DNA from: an uncultured Phycisphaerales bacterium
Lineage (GTDB): Bacteria; Planctomycetota; Phycisphaerae; WQYP01
Assembly (NCBI GenBank): GCA_937901265.1
Contig: CALCHA010000365.1
Span: forward strand, 1-6,382
Length of the DNA stretch: 6,382 nucleotides
Direction: 5' to 3'
In this document: positions 1-4,924 of the stretch, in pieces
How the letters are laid out: each line of letters starts with the position of its first letter
Numbering within the stretch: position 1 is the first letter of the stretch
The notes under the pieces: generated by a model
Told to the model about the DNA's origin: nothing
Databases searched by the model: none
The model's input: the letters and a program-made list of their open reading frames with translations, nothing else
Translations under genes and position numbers: made by a program

Positions 1-26
1 CCGCCCGATTGCCCGGTAAAGCTTGA
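1..26 (+). CDS. C-terminal end of an upstream gene (possibly the HicA-type partner), cut by the window edge
   Basis: In the frame starting at base 3 the sequence reads A-R-L-P-G-K-A and then TGA at 24-26. This stop overlaps the TTG start of the next gene at 23-25 (TTGA), the usual arrangement for translationally coupled genes. Because the next gene is HicB-like, the upstream gene could be a HicA-type toxin, but seven residues cannot establish identity. The call rests on the overlap geometry alone. Confidence 0.3.
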
Positions 27-367
27 GAGAAGCGAGGCAACTGGCCCAGCAGTATCAGATCATCCTGCAGATGGAAGATGGGGAGTATTTTGGACGCGGT
101 CTTGAACTCCCCACCGTCATGAGCGACGGCAAGACCGCCGAAGAGTGCGTGAAAAACACCCGGGAGGCCTTGGTCGTGACCGTCGCATACCTTCTCGAAA
201 CCGGCAAGATTCCCCCCACACCGGCTTCAGATGCCATGCGCTCCATGCAGTTGAATATTCGACTCACCGCCATGGAAAAGGCGTTTCTCGAACAGGCTGC
301 CCACAAGGGTGGGTTCCGCGGCCTATCCGACTACGTCCGTCACGCCGCCCTCACCCATTCCGAGTGA
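23..367 (+). CDS. HicB-family antitoxin-like protein with C-terminal ribbon-helix-helix domain
   Basis: The 114-residue product has the two-part layout of HicB antitoxins. Residues about 11-67 form the HicB-like fold: strand YQIILQ, then EDGEYFGRGLELP, then an SDGKTAEECVKNTREAL helix and a proline-rich linker. Residues about 73-110 (from MQLNIRLT through GFRGLSDYVRHAAL) resemble a ribbon-helix-helix DNA-binding domain. HicB proteins neutralise the HicA mRNA interferase and repress their own operon; here that role is inferred from the family. An in-frame TAA at 17-19 limits how far upstream the gene can start. I chose TTG 23 because it overlaps the stop of an upstream frame and keeps the whole first strand; ATG 71 would remove that strand. 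No strong Shine-Dalgarno is visible, which fits coupling. Orphan HicB-like regulators without a toxin also exist, so toxin-antitoxin function is not shown by this window. Confidence 0.75.
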   Translation: MREARQLAQQYQIILQMEDGEYFGRGLELPTVMSDGKTAEECVKNTREALVVTVAYLLETGKIPPTPASDAMRSMQLNIRLTAMEKAFLEQAAHKGGFRGLSDYVRHAALTHSE

Positions 368-411
368 TTTCCCTTGCCTGCGCCAGCGACGAATTTCGCG
401 CATTGGTCGAT

Positions 412-429
412 GGCCGCTCCCTCGCGGCC
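412..429. repeat. Short GC-rich inverted repeat (6-bp arms, 6-nt loop)
   Basis: GGCCGC at 412-417 and its exact reverse complement GCGGCC at 424-429 flank the loop TCCCTC. No T-run follows on either strand, so it is not a standard intrinsic terminator. It lies inside the methyltransferase-like remnant and may simply come from codon composition. Confidence 0.4.
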
Positions 430-432
430 GCA

Positions 433-468
433 GGACTGCGCCTGAGCCGCGTGATCCCGACGCAGTCC
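433..468. repeat. Inverted repeat with perfect 8-bp arms and 20-nt loop
   Basis: GGACTGCG at 433-440 is perfectly complementary to CGCAGTCC at 461-468, with 20 nt between. Only 3 nt separate it from the preceding hairpin (412-429), so a transcript of this stretch could fold into two stem-loops in a row. No poly-T follows. Its function is unknown; it could slow read-through from hicB, stabilise a 3' end, or be incidental. Confidence 0.4.
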
Positions 469-512
469 CACTGTCGAATCGTCGAAGTCGTGCAGGGCGG
501 GCGCCACCGGCC

Positions 513-527
513 TACAATCCTTACAAT
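513..527 (+). promoter_or_regulatory. Tandem TACAAT -10-like boxes upstream of the zinc-ribbon gene
   Basis: TACAAT occurs at 513-518 and again at 522-527, exactly 9 nt apart. Each matches the sigma70 -10 consensus TATAAT at 5 of 6 bases. I see no convincing -35 hexamer at 16-18 nt from either box. The second box would place a transcript start near 534, leaving a leader of about 34 nt before ATG 568. This is the best promoter candidate for that gene. Confidence 0.4.
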
Positions 528-567
528 GTTGCTCACCCCGCCCCGCCGTGCGTGTCTGTAGCTGCTC

Positions 568-1023
568 ATGATCACGGAAAAAATCCACCCTCACGACGTC
601 GGCCTGCCCGAGCCCGCGGTGCGTCGCCGGCGAAAGTCGCGACGCGTCGCACGCATGATGCTCATCACCGCGGGCTTCAGCGCCGTCGCCGGCTGGACGC
701 TCTACTACAACTCCATCCACTGGGCCGTCAACGCCCAGGAGCAGCCGCCCGCCCTGGCCATCATCGCCTACGGCCTCCTGATCATCTCCAGCGTCACGCT
801 CGTGCTGGGCCTCTGGTACCTGCTCCTGGCGCAGGTCGAACGCGTGGCACGCATCATCGAGGCACCCGAGGAAGACGCCTCCCCCGCCCTGCGCTGCCTC
901 AACTGTGGCTGGACCCACGACCCGCCCGATCGCTTCTGCCGCCACTGCGGCAAACCGCTCGGCACCTCCATCGCCGCCCCACCGCCCTCGGCGGTCGCCC
1001 CCGCCCCGCGCACCATCCCCTGA
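568..1023 (+). CDS. Small membrane protein with two TM helices and a C-terminal zinc ribbon
   Basis: The 151-residue protein has a basic N-terminal region (VRRRRKSRR, residues 18-26), a first hydrophobic segment at about 31-48 and a second at about 62-88 (ALAIIAYGLLIISSVTLVLG). A zinc ribbon with two CxxC knuckles follows (C110, C113, C124, C127), then a Pro/Ala-rich tail. The positive charges before TM1 suggest that both termini face the cytoplasm, so the zinc site would be cytoplasmic. The ribbon is the short zinc-ribbon type often found at the ends of uncharacterised membrane proteins, where it may mediate protein contacts. I do not recognise a specific family and assign no function. ATG 568 keeps the basic stretch; ATG 655 or 658 would start right at TM1. 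No clear Shine-Dalgarno is visible, but tandem -10-like boxes lie 40-55 nt upstream. Confidence 0.72.
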   Translation: MITEKIHPHDVGLPEPAVRRRRKSRRVARMMLITAGFSAVAGWTLYYNSIHWAVNAQEQPPALAIIAYGLLIISSVTLVLGLWYLLLAQVERVARIIEAPEEDASPALRCLNCGWTHDPPDRFCRHCGKPLGTSIAAPPPSAVAPAPRTIP

Positions 1024-1067
1024 GTCACGCCTTCTCACGCCCAACTTCTCACTTCCGCCCCGCCCTG

Positions 1068-1096
1068 TTGCGAACTTCGCCTTCACCCGTCAGAAT
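1068..1096 (+). promoter_or_regulatory. Weak sigma70-type promoter candidate for lptB
   Basis: TTGCGA at 1068-1073 and CAGAAT at 1091-1096 are separated by exactly 17 nt, and each matches its consensus at 4 of 6 positions. A start near 1103 would leave a leader of about 46 nt before ATG 1149. A second partial -35 (TTGACC, 1105-1110) has no matching -10. In a GC-rich genome such matches are only suggestive. Confidence 0.28.
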
Positions 1097-1148
1097 GACC
1101 CGCCTTGACCCCAGGTTCCACCCCTCTTAGCGAGACGCCAAATACCGG

Positions 1149-1886
1149 ATGATCCTTCTCAAAGCCTCCAATCTGGTCAAAATCTACGGTCCACGCAAAG
1201 TCGTGAACCAGGTCTCCTTTGAGGTGGGCCACCGCGAGGTCATTGGCCTGCTGGGACGCAACGGCGCCGGAAAAACCACCACCTTCCGCATGGTCATGGG
1301 CATGGTCGTTCCCGATGGAGGGCAGGTCCTCTTTGACGGCTTTGAAATCACCAAGCTCCCCATGTACAAGCGCGCCCGCCGCGGGATGGGGTACCTCTCG
1401 CAGGAACCCTCCATCTTTCAGCGGATGACCGTGGAACAGAACCTGCTGGCCATCCTGGAGACCACGCGCCGCACCAAGGCGCAGCGCAAGGAAGAGGCCG
1501 AGCATCTCATGGAGCAGTTCGGGCTCACCAAGACACGCAAGCAGAAGGCGATCACTCTCTCCGGCGGAGAACGACGCAAGCTCGAGATCGCCCGTTCCCT
1601 CGTGACCAATCCGCAGCTGATCCTTCTGGATGAGCCCTTCTCCGGCGTCGACCCGATCGCCGTCGAGGACCTGCAGCGCGAAATTCGACAGCTCAAAGAC
1701 TCTCTGGGCAAGGCAATTTTGATCACTGACCACAACGTCCAGCGCACGCTGGAGGTCTGCGATCGCGCCATCATCATCAACGACGGCGCTGTCCAGGCCG
1801 TGGGCACCCCGCGCGAGCTGATCAACAATCCCCTCGTCCGCCAGACCTACCTCGGGCACACCTTCCGCGGCGACGAATTTGGCTGA
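1149..1886 (+). CDS. lptB: LptB, ATPase of the lipopolysaccharide export ABC transporter
   Basis: The 245-residue protein is a complete ABC ATPase: Walker A GRNGAGKTT (36-44), Q-loop Q85 in YLSQEPSIF, signature LSGGE (137-141), Walker B LILLDEP (157-163) and switch histidine H195 in ITDHNV. YLSQEPSIFQRMTVEQN, GGERRKLEIARSL and the C-terminal QTYLGHTF are typical of the LptB/YhbG branch. LptB normally forms a dimer with the membrane proteins LptF and LptG on the cytoplasmic face. It powers LPS extraction from the inner membrane and delivery along the LptC-LptA bridge to LptD/E. Its length is close to the roughly 240 residues usual for the family. Unlike the common lptC-lptA-lptB-rpoN order, neither lptA/lptC nor rpoN adjoins it here. 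The next gene is convergent, 40 nt away. No strong Shine-Dalgarno precedes ATG 1149. A branched-chain amino-acid transporter ATPase (LivF/LivG) is the nearest alternative but fits these motifs less well. Confidence 0.92.
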   Translation: MILLKASNLVKIYGPRKVVNQVSFEVGHREVIGLLGRNGAGKTTTFRMVMGMVVPDGGQVLFDGFEITKLPMYKRARRGMGYLSQEPSIFQRMTVEQNLLAILETTRRTKAQRKEEAEHLMEQFGLTKTRKQKAITLSGGERRKLEIARSLVTNPQLILLDEPFSGVDPIAVEDLQREIRQLKDSLGKAILITDHNVQRTLEVCDRAIIINDGAVQAVGTPRELINNPLVRQTYLGHTFRGDEFG

Positions 1887-1926
1887 TCCCCCGATCGCCC
1901 AGCCCTGAAAACGCCCCCTCACCTCT

Positions 1927-2778
1927 TTAAGATTTCGTCAGCACCGGTGCCGCCACCACGGCCGTCGGACCGATGGCGTTCTTGAATTTGTTGACCATCG
2001 CCGGGGTGAGGGCAGCGGTGATCTTGGGCTTTTGCTCTTTCAGCATCCCCTTGTCCACCGCGGCGACATACTTGTTGACCGCGGCCATGCGCTTGTTCTG
2101 CACGGCCGCCATATAGGCCAGCGCGGCGGTGATCACCTTGCGTGCGGCGAGGGCCTTCGTACGGTCCTTCATCGCGTCCCCCGGCGTCTTGCGGAAGGCA
2201 GCCAGCGCCACCGATAGCTCCTTGTGCAGCGCCGGTGCGATGGCCCCCGCGTGCGCTTCCTGGTCATACACCAGGACCTCGCTCATCATCAGGTCACGCG
2301 CGGCTTTTTCGGCCGTCAGCTGGTCCTTCGTCATCCCCGCGGAACCCAACAGCCCCAGCGGCCGATTCCACGACGCGGAGTATGCCGCCATCGTCATCGC
2401 CCGCATGTAGGGATCCTTGATCGCGGTGATGGCGGCGACGGGGTCCTTGTAAATCTGGTACGCCGCGCGGCGGGTATCGGGCTTGAAGCGAATTTCGATG
2501 CCCTTGTTGGACGCCTCGGGGTACTCCGCGATTTCCAACGTCCCGTCGTAGCTGCTCAAAATGGTCGCCGTGCCCGATTTGGTCGGGTCGGTGGGATTCT
2601 TCACGGTGATGGGCTTGCCCGGATCGTTGCCCACCGCCCGCGCCTCCGTCCAGGAGGCCACGTTCATGTCCGGCCCGGGCCTCATCCCGTGGATCATTTC
2701 ATACCCAGCGATGCCCAGCACCAGCGTGACAAAGGCGATCTGCACTTTCTGTGAGGTGGTCAGCTCGATACCCGACAT
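1927..2778 (-). CDS. Membrane-anchored hypothetical protein, Ala/Lys-rich C-terminal half
   Basis: I do not recognise this family. The chosen start is ATG at 2776-2778 (minus strand), giving 283 residues, because GGGAG (plus-strand CTCCC, 2786-2790) lies 7 nt upstream. The same frame stays open to 3048, but that extra N-terminus is unlike a normal protein and crosses the next gene's start. Residues about 12-28 (VQIAFVTLVLGIAGYEM) form one hydrophobic segment, probably an uncleaved anchor. The rest is soluble: a Pro/Gly/Lys-rich region (about 32-70), a possible small beta domain (TATILSSYDGTLEIAEYPE), then long Ala/Lys-rich helices to the end, with few aromatic residues. There is no lipobox, cysteine pair or catalytic motif that I can identify. 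The gene is convergent with lptB and divergent from the alkyltransferase gene, so it is probably its own transcription unit. A periplasmic structural or assembly role is possible but is a guess. Confidence 0.7.
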   Translation of the reverse strand: MSGIELTTSQKVQIAFVTLVLGIAGYEMIHGMRPGPDMNVASWTEARAVGNDPGKPITVKNPTDPTKSGTATILSSYDGTLEIAEYPEASNKGIEIRFKPDTRRAAYQIYKDPVAAITAIKDPYMRAMTMAAYSASWNRPLGLLGSAGMTKDQLTAEKAARDLMMSEVLVYDQEAHAGAIAPALHKELSVALAAFRKTPGDAMKDRTKALAARKVITAALAYMAAVQNKRMAAVNKYVAAVDKGMLKEQKPKITAALTPAMVNKFKNAIGPTAVVAAPVLTKS

Positions 2779-2955
2779 GAATTTACTCCCACGACTTCCG
2801 CCCTCTTGCATCACCACACGGAGGACCCGAGCCGCCGGCATCTGACCGTCGATAAGGGTACCTTCCGCCTTTTCCGCTCGCTCCACAAGGTGCCAATAAC
2901 CTATACTATCGGAAATGGGACGGAACGAGCCACACTGGATTAACGAGGATGCGCT
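2779..2955. promoter_or_regulatory. Divergent intergenic region with -10-like TATACT
   Basis: This 177-nt gap separates two divergently transcribed genes and should hold both promoters. The clearest element is TATACT at 2902-2907 on the plus strand (5 of 6 to TATAAT), about 50 nt before the alkyltransferase start. It lies in a locally AT-rich patch (2893-2910). I found no matching -35 at 16-18 nt. On the minus strand no hexamer pair stands out. No Ada-box-like operator was recognised. Confidence 0.3.
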
Positions 2956-3717
2956 ATGGTCGTTGCAGAACAGGTTCGGAAAGTCGTGACTTCCACAACT
3001 GCGGTCCACTGGCCCGATGTCGCGGCTAAGCGGCAGCCCCTGCGTCACTTGCCGCGCGGCGGGTACCGTATGGCCCTCATTCCCACGGCCTGGGGCCTTT
3101 CCGCCGCCGTCTGGATCGTTCCCCCTGACGATGCCGCTGAACTTGCTTCCTTTTCACAAAAACCTCAAACCGCACTGCTCGCCCAGGTCCTCCCTCCCGG
3201 CCTTTCCTGCGAAGCCCTCCGTACCGCCATCCTCGCCCGCCACCCCGCCTGCCTCGAAGTTCTCGGCGATGGGCACGGCACCTTCCATTCCGACGTCATT
3301 CCCAAGTGGTTTCCCGAATTCGTTCGCTACCTTCAGCAGTACTACACCACCGGCCTGCGCGGCTGGACCGACCTGGAGTTCGTCGGCCACTGGACCTACT
3401 GGCGCAGCCGCCTGCACTGGTCGAGCGTCACCCCCTTCCAGCGGAGCGTGCTTGAAGTGGTCGCGGGCATTCCCAGCGGCGAAAAACGCACCTACGGGGA
3501 GATCGCCCGGGCCTTGGGAAAACCTGCCGCAAGCCGCGCCGTCGGTGCCGCCTTGGGGGCCAATCCCTGGCCGGTCCTCGTCCCCTGCCACCGCGTGCTG
3601 GGCGCCGGCGGTCGCATGACCGGCTTTTCCGCTCCGGGCGGGGTCGTGACCAAGCAGCGGATGCTGGAGATGGAAGCCTGCCCGCCCCACCCCATGGCCG
3701 CTCTGGACCGCCAATGA
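2956..3717 (+). CDS. ogt: O6-alkylguanine-DNA alkyltransferase (methylated-DNA--protein-cysteine methyltransferase)
   Basis: The 253-residue protein has a clear C-terminal alkyltransferase domain (about 159-240): TPFQRSVLEVVAGIPSGE, RTYGEIARALGKP, SRAVGAALGANPWP, then the active-site motif PCHRV with acceptor C211, and GRMTGFSAPGGVVTKQRMLEME. The enzyme moves an alkyl group from O6-alkylguanine (or O4-alkylthymine) onto that cysteine in a single irreversible step, repairing alkylation damage. R194 in SRAVG and Y180 match conserved residues of the family, which flip out and accommodate the base. Residues about 37-145 occupy the place of the variable N-terminal domain but are divergent and Trp-rich (GHWTYWRSRLHW). 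The first 36 residues are extra compared with compact Ogt proteins. There is no Ada-type zinc cysteine domain, so it is probably not a transcriptional activator. ATG 2956 is preceded by GAGG at 2945-2948, 7 nt away; ATG 3070 (M39) is the alternative start. Confidence 0.88.
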   Translation: MVVAEQVRKVVTSTTAVHWPDVAAKRQPLRHLPRGGYRMALIPTAWGLSAAVWIVPPDDAAELASFSQKPQTALLAQVLPPGLSCEALRTAILARHPACLEVLGDGHGTFHSDVIPKWFPEFVRYLQQYYTTGLRGWTDLEFVGHWTYWRSRLHWSSVTPFQRSVLEVVAGIPSGEKRTYGEIARALGKPAASRAVGAALGANPWPVLVPCHRVLGAGGRMTGFSAPGGVVTKQRMLEMEACPPHPMAALDRQ

Positions 3718-3741
3718 TCGCAGGACCGCGCAAAGGCGGGT

Positions 3742-3770
3742 TTGACAGCCGCCGGGGAATGCTCGATAAC
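3742..3770 (+). promoter_or_regulatory. Sigma70-type promoter for the STAS gene
   Basis: A perfect -35 TTGACA at 3742-3747 and GATAAC at 3765-3770 (4 of 6 to TATAAT) are separated by exactly 17 nt. The start site would fall near 3777, giving a leader of about 35 nt before GTG 3812 that contains AGGAG. It lies 25 nt after the alkyltransferase stop. This is the best-formed promoter in the window and argues against the TTG start at 3773, which would lie upstream of the transcript. Confidence 0.6.
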
Positions 3771-3811
3771 GTTTGACCGCGATTGTGCAGGGTTATCCCG
3801 AGGAGTTCTGC

Positions 3812-4177
3812 GTGGACCATCAGCTCCTGATTGAGCAGTACAAAGACGTCACCGTGGTCAGTTTCCAGAATCTTGCGGTGCTGGACTCGGCGAACATTGA
3901 CGCGCTGGGCCGCAACCTGCTGGAGCTGGTCGAGAAGCAGGATCATCGCAAGCTGATCCTCGAGTTCTCGGCAGTGCGTTTCATGTCCTCGCAGGCGCTC
4001 GGCGTGCTTTTGCAGCTGAAAAAAGCGCTCGATCCGCTGGGCGGAAAGGTGCTCATCGCGGGCATCCGGCCGGAGCTGCACAAAGTTTTCAAGATTACGA
4101 ATCTGCACAAGCTCTTCACCTTCCACGAGACGATGGAGAAGGCCCTGCAGGACTTTAACGTCTTCATCACCCACTGA
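3812..4177 (+). CDS. STAS-domain protein, anti-sigma-factor antagonist-like
   Basis: The 121-residue product is a single STAS domain. It shows the alternating strand/helix pattern DVTVVSFQNL, an IDALGRNLLELVEK helix, HRKLILEFSAVRFMSSQALGV and a GGKVLIAGI strand. FMSSQALGV aligns with the SpoIIAA-type FMDSSGLGV loop: S60 falls on the serine phosphorylated in SpoIIAA, while the preceding Asp is replaced by S59. Such proteins work in partner switching, where a serine kinase/anti-sigma factor phosphorylates the STAS protein and a PP2C phosphatase reverses it. No kinase, phosphatase or sigma factor is encoded nearby, so the partners must be elsewhere. GTG 3812 was chosen because AGGAG at 3801-3805 lies 6 nt upstream and a good promoter sits just before it. 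The in-frame TTG at 3773 would add 13 residues upstream of the domain. Another kind of signalling STAS protein is possible. Confidence 0.85.
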   Translation: MDHQLLIEQYKDVTVVSFQNLAVLDSANIDALGRNLLELVEKQDHRKLILEFSAVRFMSSQALGVLLQLKKALDPLGGKVLIAGIRPELHKVFKITNLHKLFTFHETMEKALQDFNVFITH

Positions 4178-4235
4178 GCGACCGGAAAGAATGGATATTG
4201 ACCCGGCGCTTGTCGCCGACGTCCGGTGGTCCTTC

Positions 4236-4241
4236 TATAAT
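4236..4241 (+). promoter_or_regulatory. Perfect TATAAT -10 box, 6 nt before the def start (leaderless layout)
   Basis: TATAAT at 4236-4241 ends 6 nt before ATG 4248. With the usual 6-8 nt from -10 box to +1, transcription would start at or next to the A of that ATG, giving a leaderless mRNA. The -35 is poor: TTGTCG at 4210-4215 is 20 nt away. The short TGAGG at 4241-4245 is too close to the ATG (2 nt) to be a normal Shine-Dalgarno, which agrees with this reading. Confidence 0.5.
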
Positions 4242-4247
4242 GAGGCG

Positions 4248-4805
4248 ATGAAAGCACGACCCTCCACTATCGACATCGCGCTGGTGGCGCCGGCTTCCCT
4301 GAAGCTGGTGGTCTACCCGGACTCCATTCTCAAAAAGATCGCGGCCGACGTGCGGCAGTTTGACGACTGGCTCGTTGCCGTGACCGAACGGATGAAGGAC
4401 GTGATGGTCGAGCACAAGGGCGTGGGTCTTGCCGCGCCGCAGGTGGGGTTGGGCTTGCGGATATTTGTGGCGGCGGAATCGGCGAAGCGCGAAGACGCCA
4501 AGGTCTACATCAACCCCGTGCTGACTGATGAGCGGGGATCGGAAGAGGGCGAGGAGGGTTGCCTGAGCCTGCCGACCATCCGCATTAAGGTACCGCGGTT
4601 CACCCATGTCCGCGTGGAGGCGCTCGATGAGCGCGGGCGGCCTTTTTCAGAGAATCTGACCGACTATACGGCGCGAATCATCCAGCATGAGAACGATCAC
4701 CTCGACGGAATCCTGCTGCTCGACCGGATGAGTCCGGTGGCCAAGCTGGCGAATCGCCGAAAGGTCAGGGAACTGGAGGAGCGGGTGAAGGGGCCGCGTA
4801 AGTGA
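4248..4805 (+). CDS. def: Peptide deformylase
   Basis: Peptide deformylase is a metal-dependent hydrolase that removes the formyl group from the N-terminal methionine of new proteins at the ribosome. All three diagnostic motifs are present in the 185-residue protein: motif I GVGLAAPQ (58-65), motif II EGCLS (103-107) with metal ligand C105, and motif III HENDH (147-151) with ligands H147 and H151 and catalytic E148. The N-terminal LKLVVYPDSILKK (18-30) matches the usual start of the fold. Its length is typical. The start is uncertain: ATG 4191 adds 19 residues with no homologous look and has only GGAAAG too close to it, while ATG 4248 directly follows a TATAAT box. The gene lies 70 nt after the STAS gene. 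It is not next to fmt (methionyl-tRNA formyltransferase), its common neighbour. The C-terminal tail is basic and ends in GPRK. Confidence 0.93.
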   Translation: MKARPSTIDIALVAPASLKLVVYPDSILKKIAADVRQFDDWLVAVTERMKDVMVEHKGVGLAAPQVGLGLRIFVAAESAKREDAKVYINPVLTDERGSEEGEEGCLSLPTIRIKVPRFTHVRVEALDERGRPFSENLTDYTARIIQHENDHLDGILLLDRMSPVAKLANRRKVRELEERVKGPRK

Positions 4806-4867
4806 GGCCCAGGGGGAGCATGGGCGCGCCGGGACGTATCCTGCCAGGACGGCAGTCGGCAGTGAGA

Positions 4868-4909
4868 TGGCAGGGGATGATCGCCGATCCACCGCCAGGC
4901 TCAATTTTT
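4868..4909 (+). terminator. Probable intrinsic terminator after def
   Basis: TGGC-a-GG-GGAT (4868-4878) pairs with ATCC-a-CC-GCCA (4887-4897), giving about 10 base pairs with one bulged A on each side and an 8-nt loop. A T-run (TTTTT, 4905-4909) follows 7 nt after the stem, slightly farther than ideal. It lies about 60 nt past the def stop and would insulate def from dnaK. A smaller hairpin (CTGCC/GGCAG, 4841-4855) precedes it without a T-run. Confidence 0.4.
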
Positions 4910-4911
4910 AA

Positions 4912-4924
4912 ATCATTTAATGAT
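4912..4924. repeat. AT-rich 13-bp palindrome upstream of dnaK
   Basis: ATCATT and AATGAT are exact reverse complements around a single central T (4918). The palindrome sits in an AT-rich island (about 4902-4927) that contrasts sharply with the GC-rich surroundings, 140 nt before the dnaK start. It could be an operator for a dimeric regulator, part of a promoter (TTTAAT 4916-4921 is -10-like), or the tail end of the def terminator region. It does not match the CIRCE element. Confidence 0.35.

Larger units (their letters stand above)
364..561 (+). pseudogene. Possible remnant of an O-methyltransferase C-terminal tail
   Basis: The open frame from GTG 364 (overlapping the hicB stop as GTGA) to TAG 559-561 reads SDEFRAL, then a short insert VDGRS, then LAAAGLRLSRVIPTQSH and IVEVV, at about 385-492. 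As I remember the family, the C-termini of small-molecule O-methyltransferases have the form E-(F/W/Y)-R-x-L-L-x-x-A-G-(F/L)-x-L-x-R-V-x-P-T-x-S-x-x-x-(I/V)-(I/V)-E. The match covers most of that signature, but no SAM-binding domain precedes it: hicB occupies the DNA immediately upstream. The frame then runs about 20 more codons of unremarkable sequence. I read it as a decayed or truncated gene end. It could instead be a real 65-residue coupled ORF, or a chance resemblance in GC-rich DNA. Confidence 0.38.

Noticed and set aside
340..1086. 248-residue minus-strand ORF rich in Gly/Asp/Arg
   Set aside because: It is antisense to the zinc-ribbon gene and the methyltransferase-like tail, with no recognisable motif.
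309..1130. 273-residue plus-strand ORF rich in Pro/Arg/His
   Set aside because: It runs out of frame through the zinc-ribbon gene; its composition is typical of a shifted frame in GC-rich DNA.
1881..1904. GGCTG...CAGCC hairpin at the lptB end as a bidirectional terminator
   Set aside because: It has only 5 bp with a 14-nt loop, overlaps the stop codon, and has no T-run on either strand.
1083..1922. 279-residue minus-strand ORF opposite lptB
   Set aside because: It mirrors a fully recognisable ABC ATPase and shows no domain of its own.
2779..3048. N-terminal extension of the minus-strand gene up to 3048
   Set aside because: The 90 extra residues are not protein-like, overlap the alkyltransferase start, and lack the Shine-Dalgarno that precedes ATG 2778.
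4191..4247. Upstream ATG start for peptide deformylase
   Set aside because: The extra 19 residues have no family counterpart, a TATAAT box lies within them, and the purine stretch is too close to the ATG.
4851..4873. Three GGCAG copies as a regulatory direct repeat
   Set aside because: The copies at 4851, 4858 and 4869 are unevenly spaced and overlap two hairpins that explain them.
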